Source of the DNA: Streptomyces durmitorensis
Lineage (GTDB): Bacteria; Actinomycetota; Actinomycetes; Streptomycetales; Streptomycetaceae
Length of the DNA: 64,000 nt
Direction: 5' to 3'
Assembly: GCF_023498005.1 (NCBI RefSeq)
Contig: NZ_CP097289.1
Span: forward strand, 1,922,001 to 1,986,000
Within the stretch, counting starts at the first letter, position 1. Every line of letters starts with the position of its first letter. The translations under genes were made by a program, and so were the position numbers. Below the pieces are notes generated by a model, which saw only the letters and a list, made by a program, of their open reading frames with translations, was not told the DNA's origin and searched no databases. Shown one piece after another: positions 34,778 to 42,375 of this stretch.

Positions 34778-35773
34778 TCAGCCCCGCAGCGTCTTGGACG
34801 GCAGCTCCCCGAACCGGGCGTGGTACTGCTCGGCGAATCTGCCCAGATGGCTGAAACCCCACCGGTGCGCCACCTCGCTCACGCTGAGCGAGCCGGGCTC
34901 GGCGGCCCGCAGTTCGTCGCGCACCCGGGTCAGCCGCACGTCGCGTACGTACGCCATGGGGGACATCCCCACATAGCGGCGGAACGCCTCCTGGAGCCAG
35001 CGCACCCCGACCCGCGCCTCGGCGGCGAGCCCGGCCGGAGTGAAGGGATGCTCGGGCCGCTCCTGGACGGCGTCCATCGCGCGCTTCACCGGCGCCGGGC
35101 GCAACTTCTGCACCGGAGCGGCGAGTTCGTCACGGAAGGGATGCTCCGCGCAGAGCAGCAGCCCGTTCAGGATCGCCTCCTGGAGGGGCGCCGCGACCAG
35201 CGGCGACGTGTAGAGCGAGGCCGGGGCCCGCGACGCTCCTGGCTCCTGCTCGCGCAGGTCCTCGATGACCGTCGTGACGAGCCGGGCCCAACTGCGGCCG
35301 GGGCCGCGGGTGGTGTCGAGCTCGGGGGCCAGCGCCAGCGGGGTGCGCACGGGCCGGCCGAGGAGCTGTTCGAGGCGCCGGTCGAGCGCCTCGCGGTCCA
35401 TCTTCACCGCCAGGACCCGGCAGTCGCCGGTCCACCGCTCCACCACCGTGTCGCCGACGGGCTGGAACACCCCGGCCCGCTCGGCCGTCGCGACGGTGCC
35501 CGCGCCGCCGCCCTGCCGGAAGCTCATGTGCCCGCCGAGCAGTATGTTCACGTGGTACGCGCCCAGTTCGCCGAGCCGCATGCGCACATCGGCGCCGCAG
35601 CTGAGCTCGCCCAGGGTGAGCGCACCGAGCTGCCCGATGTCGAACTCGGCCCGGAAGGCGCGCCGCCCGTCGATGACATCCATGAAATTGCTGTAGAACG
35701 TGGCACCGATCATCTGCCGTGCCTCGTCCACGTCCGCGGTCCTGAAGGACGTCCTCAGCGTCTCAGCACTCAC
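34778..35773 (-). CDS. AraC-family transcriptional regulator
   Basis: A 331-residue regulator with an N-terminal AraC-binding-type cupin (GAYHVNILLGGHMSFRQG) and a C-terminal double helix-turn-helix: TPAGLAAEARVGVRWLQEAFRRYVGMSPMAYVRDVRL and VSEVAHRWGFSHLGRFAEQYHARFGELPS, described in pieces. The layout is like regulators of aromatic or small organic acid catabolism. Start GTG 35773 with GAGCAGG about 10 nt upstream. No obvious target operon adjoins it; the downstream side is a terminator region. Confidence 0.88.
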   Translation of the reverse strand: MSAETLRTSFRTADVDEARQMIGATFYSNFMDVIDGRRAFRAEFDIGQLGALTLGELSCGADVRMRLGELGAYHVNILLGGHMSFRQGGGAGTVATAERAGVFQPVGDTVVERWTGDCRVLAVKMDREALDRRLEQLLGRPVRTPLALAPELDTTRGPGRSWARLVTTVIEDLREQEPGASRAPASLYTSPLVAAPLQEAILNGLLLCAEHPFRDELAAPVQKLRPAPVKRAMDAVQERPEHPFTPAGLAAEARVGVRWLQEAFRRYVGMSPMAYVRDVRLTRVRDELRAAEPGSLSVSEVAHRWGFSHLGRFAEQYHARFGELPSKTLRG

Positions 35774-35817
35774 GCGTGATCACCTGCTCCCCCGCCATCA
35801 CTCGCGCTCCCCCGCGG

Positions 35818-36429
35818 CTACACCTGGCGCCCCAGCAGACTCAGCAGCTCCGTCTGCGCGTCGGCGTCCTGCGGCGGTTCCACCGCGGGGGCGAAGAGCC
35901 CCGTCTTCGCCAGGTCCGCAGCGTACGGCTTGATTTCCCGTACGGAAAAGGCGACGAGGTCCTCCGGAAGCCTTTCGTCCGCTCCGATCGCCCGGGACAG
36001 GTCCCAGGCGTGCACGACCAGGTCGCTGATCATCTGCCCGCAGTAGAAGTCCGCCGCGGTTTCACCGAAGGAGAGCTGAACCGTGCGGTCGAGGGCGCCC
36101 GGCTCGCGGAACGCCTCCTGGGACGCGGCCGCGGCCGTGTCCCAGGAGGTGACGGGGTCGGGGCCGAGTACGTCGCCGTCGAAGGCGTCGCCGACGGAGT
36201 CGATGGTGGCGCCGTCACGGACGAGCGAGGGCACCCAGAGCTGCTCGGCGGCGAGGTGGTTGACGAGGTCGCGCACGGACCAGTCCGCGCACGGCGTCGG
36301 CGCGTCCCACTGATCGGCGCCGACCGCGTGCACCCGGTCGGTGAACAGTTCGAGTGCGGCCGAATGCCGGGCGAGGAGCGGGTCGCCCGCCCCGTCGGAC
36401 GGGCCCGCTGTGCCAGTCGTGTCTGCCAT
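35818..36429 (-). CDS. TIGR03086-type metal-binding, mycothiol maleylpyruvate isomerase-like protein
   Basis: A 203-residue DinB-like four-helix protein. WDAPTPCADWSVRDLVNHLAAEQ carries the family WxxPxPCxxWxVRDLVxH signature with a metal His; other ligands are expected in AADFYCGQMISDLVVHAWDLSRA. The family is typical of actinobacteria, which use mycothiol. Start ATG 36429 is preferred over 36438 since GGAGG is 12 nt upstream of it but only 3 nt upstream of the other. It follows the ABC-F gene on the same strand at a short distance. Substrate unknown. Confidence 0.8.
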   Translation of the reverse strand: MADTTGTAGPSDGAGDPLLARHSAALELFTDRVHAVGADQWDAPTPCADWSVRDLVNHLAAEQLWVPSLVRDGATIDSVGDAFDGDVLGPDPVTSWDTAAAASQEAFREPGALDRTVQLSFGETAADFYCGQMISDLVVHAWDLSRAIGADERLPEDLVAFSVREIKPYAADLAKTGLFAPAVEPPQDADAQTELLSLLGRQV

Positions 36430-36461
36430 GCCCGCCATTGTCCTCCTGGCGGCAGGCGGCG

Positions 36462-38081
36462 CTACCGCTTCCGCTCCACCCGGCGCTCGTCCCAGACCGG
36501 CTCCGGCGTCTCGCGCACGAGGCCGTCGCTGCCGAAGACGAGATAGCGGTCGAAGGAGCGGGCGAACCAGCGGTCGTGCGTCACCGCGAGCACCGTCCCT
36601 TCGTACGCCTCAAGGCCCTCCTGGAGCGCCTCGGCCGACTCCAGGTCGAGGTTGTCGGTGGGCTCGTCGAGCAGCAGGGCGGTGGAGCCCTCAAGCTCCA
36701 GGAGCAGGATCTGGAAGCGCGCCTGCTGGCCGCCCGAGAGCCGCTCGAAGCGCTGCTCGGCCTGTCCTGTGAGCTCGTAGCGGCGAAGGCGCGACATGGC
36801 GGGCCCCTTGGCCTGGGCGTGCTCGCGCCACAGGATGTCCAGGAGCGTGCGGCCGAAGAGCTCGGGGTGGGCGTGGGTCTGCGCGAAGTGGCCCGCCACG
36901 ACGCGCGCGCCGAGCTTCCAGTCGCCGGTGTGCGCGACGTCGCCGCCGGCCAGGAGGCGCAGGAAGTGCGACTTGCCGGAGCCGTTCGAGCCGAGGACGG
37001 CGACGCGCTCGCCGTAGAAGACCTCGATGTCGAAGGGCTTCATCAGGCCGGTCAGCTCAAGGTTCTTGCAGGTGATGGCGCGGATGCCGGTCCGCCCGCC
37101 CTGAAGGCGCATGGTGATGTCCTGCTCGCGCGGCGGCTCGGGCGGCGGCCCGGCCTCCTCGAACTTCCGCAGGCGGGTCTGCGCCGCGGCGTACCGCGAG
37201 GCGAGCTCATGGCTGATCGAGGCGGCCTGCCGCAGGCTGAGCACGAGCTTCTTCAGCTGGGCGTGCTTCTCGTCCCAGCGCCTGCGCAGCTCCTCGAAGC
37301 GCGCGAACCGCTCCTTCCGCGCCTCGTGGAAGGTGGAGAAGCCGCCGCCGTGCACCCAGGCGTCGGCGCCCGCGGGCCCCGGCTCGACGCTGACGATCTT
37401 CTCGGCGGCGCGGGCCAGGAGCTCGCGGTCGTGCGAGACGAACAGGACGGTCTTGCGCGTCTCCTTGAGCTTCTCCTCGAGCCAGCGCTTTCCGGGGACG
37501 TCGAGGTAGTTGTCCGGCTCGTCCAGGAGCAGCACCTCGTCGCCGCCGCGCAGCAGGGCTTCGAGCACCAGGCGCTTCTGCTCGCCGCCGGAGAGGGTGC
37601 GGACCTCGCGGAACTGCGCCTTGTCGTACGGGATGCCGAGCGCGGCGGTGGTGCACATGTCCCAGAGCGTCTCGGCCTCGTAGCCGTGGGCCTCGGCCCA
37701 GTCGGAGAGGGCCTGGGCGTACTGGAGCTGGGCGGCCTCGTCGTCGACGGTCATGATCAGGTGCTCGGCGACGTCCACGGCCTTCGCGGTCTCGCGGATG
37801 CGGGCGTTCGACACGGAGACGAGCAGGTCGCGCACGGTCGTCTCGTCGCGCACCGATCCCACGAACTGCGGCATGACGCCGAGACCGCCGCTGACGGTGA
37901 CGGTGCCGCCGTGCGGCTGGATCTCGCCCGAGATCAGGCGGAGCAGGGTGGTCTTGCCCGCGCCGTTCGCCCCGACGAGGGCGACGATGGCGCCCTCACC
38001 GACACGGAAGGAGACATCACCGAGCAGAGCTCGCCCGTCCGGCAGGTAGTACTCGATGTGCGCGGCTTCCAGATGTCCCAT
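36462..38081 (-). CDS. ABC-F family ATPase
   Basis: A 539-residue protein with two ABC ATPase domains and no membrane segment: Walker A GANGAGKTT and GSNGSGKSH, signatures LSGGEQKR and LSGGQQAR, Walker B LLLDEPDNYLD and LLLDEPTDNLD. The linker between domains (~residues 235-310) is basic and helical. ABC-F proteins act on ribosomes in translation control or antibiotic protection; the second Walker A has Ser then His after Lys, slightly unusual. Start ATG 38081 has no ribosome-binding site but a promoter placed for a leaderless mRNA. Resistance role cannot be decided from sequence. Confidence 0.9.
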   Translation of the reverse strand: MGHLEAAHIEYYLPDGRALLGDVSFRVGEGAIVALVGANGAGKTTLLRLISGEIQPHGGTVTVSGGLGVMPQFVGSVRDETTVRDLLVSVSNARIRETAKAVDVAEHLIMTVDDEAAQLQYAQALSDWAEAHGYEAETLWDMCTTAALGIPYDKAQFREVRTLSGGEQKRLVLEALLRGGDEVLLLDEPDNYLDVPGKRWLEEKLKETRKTVLFVSHDRELLARAAEKIVSVEPGPAGADAWVHGGGFSTFHEARKERFARFEELRRRWDEKHAQLKKLVLSLRQAASISHELASRYAAAQTRLRKFEEAGPPPEPPREQDITMRLQGGRTGIRAITCKNLELTGLMKPFDIEVFYGERVAVLGSNGSGKSHFLRLLAGGDVAHTGDWKLGARVVAGHFAQTHAHPELFGRTLLDILWREHAQAKGPAMSRLRRYELTGQAEQRFERLSGGQQARFQILLLELEGSTALLLDEPTDNLDLESAEALQEGLEAYEGTVLAVTHDRWFARSFDRYLVFGSDGLVRETPEPVWDERRVERKR

Positions 38082-38087
38082 GCGGGG

Positions 38088-38117
38088 ATTGTCTGTGGGT
38101 GGCACGGGTTGCTGCAA
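38088..38117 (-). promoter_or_regulatory. Promoter for a leaderless ABC-F transcript
   Basis: On the minus strand TTGCAG (38112-38117), an 18-nt spacer and GACAAT (38088-38093) end 7 nt before the ATG at 38081. This fits transcription starting at the A of the start codon, which also lacks a Shine-Dalgarno sequence. Confidence 0.5.
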
Positions 38118-38221
38118 ATGCGTTTCGTCCCGCCCGCCGCCCCCGGCTGCCGCAGGGGTCGGTTTTCCGACCCGCCCGGCGGCCGGGGAAAGGAAACCGC
38201 CCGCCGGGGCACCCGCGCCCC

Positions 38222-38456
38222 ATGCCTCCGCGAGCCCGCCTCATCGCCCTGAACCACCGCACCTTCGACGCCGTCGCGACCCGGCACTGGCCGGGCGCAG
38301 GCCGCCGTGCGGATTCCCAGGCTGTGGGTGGACGGCCTCGAGCCCGGGACCGTGGTGGCGTACGACGGTGAAGTGGCCGTCGTCCACGACGGGTTGCTCA
38401 TCGACAAGCTGCCCGGGGCGCTGACCGTGTACCGGCCGCTGCCCTCCACCGGGTGA
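38222..38456 (+). pseudogene. Deletion relic of a PAP2/diacylglycerol-kinase-like gene
   Basis: From ATG 38222 the first 26 codons (LNHRTFDAVATRHWPGA) look like the start of a PAP2-type lipid phosphatase, as in bifunctional PAP2-diacylglycerol kinase proteins of Streptomyces. A one-base shift near 38297-38300 leads into a second frame with strong coding character that ends YDGEVAVVHDG...LPGALTVYRPLPSTG at the TGA 38454-38456, like the C-terminal beta domain of such kinases. The middle ~400 residues are missing. Both frames have G/C at almost every third position. The 469-bp gap between 38081 and 38551 holds only this relic and two promoter regions. Confidence 0.4.
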
Positions 38457-38550
38457 CCACATAGTGATACGCGGGTCTCATTATTCGACATGGCGGCGTA
38501 CCGTTCGATCCACCGCAGCGAGCGGAAGCGAACGCGAAGGAGTTCCCGTC

Positions 38551-39360
38551 ATGCCGGAGGAGACCGCCGTCTACACGCATGGACACCACGAGTCCGTGCT
38601 GCGCTCCCACACCTGGCGGACCGCCGCCAACTCGGCCGCCTATCTCGTCGGTTCGGTGAAGCCGCACATGCGGATCCTGGACATCGGCTGCGGCCCCGGC
38701 ACCATCACCGCCGATCTGGCCGAGCTCGTCCCCGACGGCCATGTCACGGGCGTCGACCACGCGCCCGGCATCCTGGACCGCGCCCGCGCGACGGCGGCCG
38801 AACGGGGCCTGGAGAACGTGGAGTTCGCCGTCGCCGACGTGCACGCCCTGGACTACCCGGACGACTCCTTCTGCGTCGTCCACGCGCATCAGGTGCTCCA
38901 GCACGTCGGCGATCCGGTGCGCGCCCTGAGCGAGATGCGGCGCGTCTGCGCGCCGGGCGGCATCGTCGCCGCCCGCGACGCCGACTACGCGGCGATGACC
39001 TGGTACCCCAACTCCCCCGCCATGGACGGCTGGCTTGACCTGTACCGGCGGGTGGCCCGCGCCAACGGCGGTGAGCCGGACGCGGGGCGCCGCCTCAAAT
39101 CCTGGGCCCTGGAGGCCGGTTTCGACGACGTCACCGCGAGCGCGAGCACCTGGTGCTACAGCTCGGAGGAGGAGCGCGCCTGGTGGAGCGGGCTCTGGGC
39201 GGACCGCACGGTCGCCTCCGACTACGCGGGACGCGCCGTCGAGGGCGGGCACGCCGACGCCGGTGAACTGAGGTCCTTCGCCGAAGCGTGGCGCGAGTGG
39301 GGGACGCGGGACGACGGGTGGTTCGCCGTGCTGCACGGAGAGGTGCTCTGCCGGAAGTGA
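38551..39360 (+). CDS. UbiE/Methyltransf_25-type SAM-dependent methyltransferase
   Basis: A 269-residue methyltransferase: motif I RILDIGCGPGTITADLAE, acidic GVDHAPGIL, VADVHALDYPDDSFCVVHAHQVLQHV and RVCAPGGIVAARD, shown in pieces. The closest type is the actinobacterial UbiE-like group that acts on small lipophilic molecules. Start ATG 38551 follows AAGGAG by 9 nt, clearly better than the upstream ATG at 38464. It stands alone, followed by a small membrane-protein gene. Confidence 0.85.
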   Translation: MPEETAVYTHGHHESVLRSHTWRTAANSAAYLVGSVKPHMRILDIGCGPGTITADLAELVPDGHVTGVDHAPGILDRARATAAERGLENVEFAVADVHALDYPDDSFCVVHAHQVLQHVGDPVRALSEMRRVCAPGGIVAARDADYAAMTWYPNSPAMDGWLDLYRRVARANGGEPDAGRRLKSWALEAGFDDVTASASTWCYSSEEERAWWSGLWADRTVASDYAGRAVEGGHADAGELRSFAEAWREWGTRDDGWFAVLHGEVLCRK

Positions 39361-39468
39361 CGTGCGGAGCGGAGTGAAGTGGCGTGGCGCACAGTCGCAC
39401 ACGGGTTCTTGATTCCGCGCGTGGATCGGTCCGTTGGGGATACCCGGGGCAGCAGGAGGTAAGACACT

Positions 39469-39639
39469 ATGGTTCCTATTCTGCTCGTCCTTCTGCTTGC
39501 CCTGCTTCTCTTCGGCGCGGGGTTCGCCGTGAAGATTCTCTGGTGGGTCGCCATCGCCGTGCTCGTCATCTGGCTGGTCGGCTTCCTGATGCGCAGCACC
39601 ACGGCCACCGGGTCGCGCTCCCGCTGGTACCGCTGGTAG
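39469..39639 (+). CDS. 56-residue hydrophobic membrane protein
   Basis: ATG 39469 follows a perfect AGGAGG at 9 nt and opens 56 codons to TAG 39637-39639. The first ~45 residues form two hydrophobic helices (MVPILLVLLLALLLFGAGFA and WWVAIAVLVIWLVGFLM), followed by a polar basic tail ending SRWYRW. Short proteins of this kind, annotated only as hydrophobic protein, are widespread in Streptomyces. Function unknown; it could be a membrane stress peptide. Confidence 0.75.
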   Translation: MVPILLVLLLALLLFGAGFAVKILWWVAIAVLVIWLVGFLMRSTTATGSRSRWYRW

Positions 39640-39704
39640 CCGCCCACCGGTGGTAGCCGTACTCGGAACCCCGAATGTCCAGCATGTCCACGAGCCCGCG
39701 GGTC

Positions 39705-40556
39705 TCAGCCCGCGGGCTCGGTCGGGCCCTCGGCCGGGCTGGGGCCGGCGGACTCGACGAAGCTGTACGGCGGCAAAGGGCCGCGCACCCGAAGGTCCAA
39801 GTGGGGCTGGTCCGCGCGCAGTTCGGCGACCGCGGACAGGAAGCCCACGGCCGCGTCGCGGTGCACGAGGAAGGAGAGGTCGGCCAGCCAGCCCGTCCCC
39901 TCGGGCCCCGCGTAGACCGCTTCGGTGGTCGCCTCAAGGGCGCGCCGCACATGATCGGCGTCGCTCGACTCCCGCGCGCGCACGGTAGCGGCGACCTTCT
40001 CGCCGAGGCGCAGCTTCTGCTCGTGGCTGCCGCCCCCTGCCAGCTGGTTGGCCTCGACCATGGCCCGCAGTTCCGGATTCTCCGCGAGGACCTGGTGCAG
40101 GACGGCGCGTTCGTTGTGGGAGGCCTTCACGTTGTACTCGACCCTGCTGTCCAGGGCGCGCAGCCGCTCCGCGTAGTGCTCGGCCCGTTCTGCCAGGACC
40201 GTGCGGACCGCGTCGTCGTCGGGCGCGAGGCTGCCGAAGCGCATCGGGAGCACGGCGCCGCACAGGCCGGCCTCGGACAGGACGTTCTGGTGCGCGAGCA
40301 GGTCCCGCTGCTTGGGCTTCAGGTCTCCGGGAGCGTCGCTGACGAGCGCGGCGAGCTCGCCGCGCCGCACGACCCGGACGGGGAGGGGCGGTTCACCGAT
40401 GCCGTTCATGCCGTCCATGCCGTTCGCGCGGTTCGCGCGGTTCGCGCGGTTCGCGCCGCTCCCGGCGTCCCCGGCGTCCCCGGCGTTCGTTTCCCTCACG
40501 TCGTCCGGCAGGTTCGGATGCCTGCTTCCGACGATGCCGTAGATGTACGTGCTCAC
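39705..40556 (-). CDS. GvpL/GvpF gas-vesicle family protein, isolated
   Basis: A 283-residue GvpL/GvpF protein: starts TYIYGIVGS, contains LPMRFGSLAPDDDAVRTVL and the VEYNVKA segment, and ends in a strand RVRGPLPPYSFVE typical of the family. In gas-vesicle clusters GvpF/L proteins chaperone or decorate GvpA. No gvpA, gvpN, gvpO, gvpJ, gvpK or gvpS is near, so this is a solitary paralogue. Residues ~31-46 are a low-complexity NRA repeat encoded by a 9-bp DNA repeat. Start ATG 40556. Confidence 0.82.
   Translation of the reverse strand: MSTYIYGIVGSRHPNLPDDVRETNAGDAGDAGSGANRANRANRANGMDGMNGIGEPPLPVRVVRRGELAALVSDAPGDLKPKQRDLLAHQNVLSEAGLCGAVLPMRFGSLAPDDDAVRTVLAERAEHYAERLRALDSRVEYNVKASHNERAVLHQVLAENPELRAMVEANQLAGGGSHEQKLRLGEKVAATVRARESSDADHVRRALEATTEAVYAGPEGTGWLADLSFLVHRDAAVGFLSAVAELRADQPHLDLRVRGPLPPYSFVESAGPSPAEGPTEPAG
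40422..40486. repeat. 9-bp in-frame repeats inside the gvpL/F gene
   Basis: GTTCGCGCG is repeated about four times (40422-40457) and CCGGCGTCC about three times (40462-40486). On the coding strand they give Asn-Arg-Ala and Gly-Asp-Ala repeats, an insertion in a loop between family-conserved segments. Confidence 0.75.
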
Positions 40557-40623
40557 TGCTCCCTCTCCTCACCTCTCACACCGCGCGCCGAGTCCGAGTG
40601 ACCCCGTGCGCCATGGCCAAACC

Positions 40624-41589
40624 TCAGCCGCGCAGCGCGCGCAGCTTGCGGCGGGCCGGGCCCAGGGCGCGTCCCGAGCGCAGGAGTCCCGCCCAGGGGT
40701 CGGTGCGGGCCTGCTCGACGGCGCCTTCGATGGTCCAGCTGCGGGCGCCGAGCGCGGGGTCGTCGACGGCCTCCCAGGCGACGGGCACGGCCACCGGCGC
40801 GCCGGGCCGTGCGCGGACCGAGAAGGGGGCGACGACGGTCTGCGCGTACGCGTTGCGCTGCACGTCCAGGTAGAGACGGTCGCCGCGGTCCTTCTTGCGG
40901 GCGGCCGTGGTGAGCTGCTCGGGGTGGGCCTGGGCGAGCGTCTCGGCGACGTCCTTGGCGAAGGCGCGTACGTCGTCGAAGTCGTGGCGGCCGTTGAGGG
41001 GCACGATGACGTGCAGTCCGCGCGAGCCCGTGGTCATCAGGGCGGAGGGCAGCCCGACGTGGTCGAGCAGTTCGCCCAGGAGACGCGCGGCGTCGCGCAC
41101 GGGGCCGAAGTCGTCCTTGGCCGGGTCGAGGTCGAAGACGAGCCGGTCGGGATGGGTGACGCCGCCGGTGCCGCCGACGCGGGACGTCCAGCGGTGCAGC
41201 GTGAGGCAGGCCTGGTCGGCGAGGTAGAGGAGCGTGGCGGTGTCGTCGCAGACGGTGTGCGTGACGGTGCCGCCCTCCTTGGCGACCTCGGCGCGGGTGA
41301 TCCAGTCCGGGTAGTGGCCGGGGGTGTCCTTCTGCATGAAGCGGGGCCCGTCGACGCCGTCCGGGTGCCGCTCCAGCATCAGGGGGCGGCCGCGCAGGTG
41401 GGGCAGCATGAACGGGGCGACGGCCCGGTAGTAGTCGGCGAGGTCCCCTTTCGTGTAGCCCGCTTTCGCGGAGCCCGCCGATCCGTCGGTCGTGCGGTCC
41501 GCCGTGCCGTCGGCCGGGAAGAGGACCTTGTCGGGCCGGTGCAGCTCGATGGTGTGGCCTCCCGCCCGCAGGGTTCGTGCGCTGGTCAT
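40624..41589 (-). CDS. LigD-type polymerase/primase domain protein (NHEJ-like)
   Basis: A 321-residue stand-alone PolDom of the archaeo-eukaryotic primase type: KVLFPADG at the start, DLADYYRAVAPFMLPHLRGR, the catalytic FDLDP (two Asp ligands), GSRGLHVIVPL and KKDRGDRLYLDVQRNAYAQT, given in pieces. In actinobacteria these polymerases fill gaps and add nucleotides during non-homologous end joining with Ku and a ligase, both absent from this window. Start ATG 41589. An insertion rich in Gly, Ser and Asp (residues ~27-42) is unusual but harmless. Confidence 0.92.
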   Translation of the reverse strand: MTSARTLRAGGHTIELHRPDKVLFPADGTADRTTDGSAGSAKAGYTKGDLADYYRAVAPFMLPHLRGRPLMLERHPDGVDGPRFMQKDTPGHYPDWITRAEVAKEGGTVTHTVCDDTATLLYLADQACLTLHRWTSRVGGTGGVTHPDRLVFDLDPAKDDFGPVRDAARLLGELLDHVGLPSALMTTGSRGLHVIVPLNGRHDFDDVRAFAKDVAETLAQAHPEQLTTAARKKDRGDRLYLDVQRNAYAQTVVAPFSVRARPGAPVAVPVAWEAVDDPALGARSWTIEGAVEQARTDPWAGLLRSGRALGPARRKLRALRG

Positions 41590-41724
41590 GTGGGGTTCCT
41601 TTCATGCTGCGTAGGGGTGCTGACGACACCTGAGGACGGGGGCTGACGGGCGTGCCCCGGGCCGCGTGCGCCGGAAGGATTCAGAGGGACGGTTCAGGTC
41701 GGACCGGAGTGAGCGAGGCAGACC

Positions 41725-42315
41725 ATGGCGAACGGAACGCAGAGACATCCGGGGCAGGGGCGCCCTGACGGGCCCGCCGAGAGCTCGGCGCGGCCGGGGG
41801 TCCGGCGCCCTCTCCCCACTCCCCGGTCCGGCGGCGGCGAACCCGCCCCTCCCCCTGCCGTACGCGCCGCGTTCGCGCTCTGGATCACCGCGGTCGTGGC
41901 GGGATTCTTCGAGACGGTGCTCATGGTCGGCCGGCTGATCTCCGACGGCGACACGTCCGCCGGGGAGATCGCGGGCGGCCTGCTGGTGCGGATGACCGTG
42001 TTCTCGGCCGCCGTCCTGGTCGCCGTCCAACTGCGCCGCGGCAGGAACTGGGCCCGCCTGACGCTCGCCGTGGGGCTCGGTGTCCTCGGCACGCTGTCCC
42101 TGGTGGTCGAGCCCGTCCGGTGGCTGGCCGACCATCCGCTGGGCGACGCCTTCCGGGACCTGGGCGTGGTGGACGTCCTGTTCGGCGCGAGCCGCGTGCT
42201 GCATCTGAGCGCGGTGCTCGCGGCGCTGGTCCTTATGTTCGGGCCCACGGCCAACGCCTGGTTCAGGGCGCAGACCGGGAAGCCCGGGAAGCCCGGGGAG
42301 CGCGGGAAGCACTAG
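41725..42315 (+). CDS. Integral membrane protein, four predicted TM helices
   Basis: A 196-residue protein with a Pro/Arg-rich cytosolic N-terminus of ~45 residues and four hydrophobic helices (around 47-68, 82-102, 108-130 and 148-172), ending in a GKPGKPGERGKH tail. No catalytic motifs or named family recognised. It is convergent with the transketolase gene. ATG 41725 is preceded by GCGAGGCAG, a weak ribosome-binding site. Confidence 0.65.
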   Translation: MANGTQRHPGQGRPDGPAESSARPGVRRPLPTPRSGGGEPAPPPAVRAAFALWITAVVAGFFETVLMVGRLISDGDTSAGEIAGGLLVRMTVFSAAVLVAVQLRRGRNWARLTLAVGLGVLGTLSLVVEPVRWLADHPLGDAFRDLGVVDVLFGASRVLHLSAVLAALVLMFGPTANAWFRAQTGKPGKPGERGKH

Positions 42316-42375
42316 TGGTCCAGCGAGCCCACGCAGCGCTGGCGGTCCGGCGGGGCCACGCAGCACTGACCGGCC

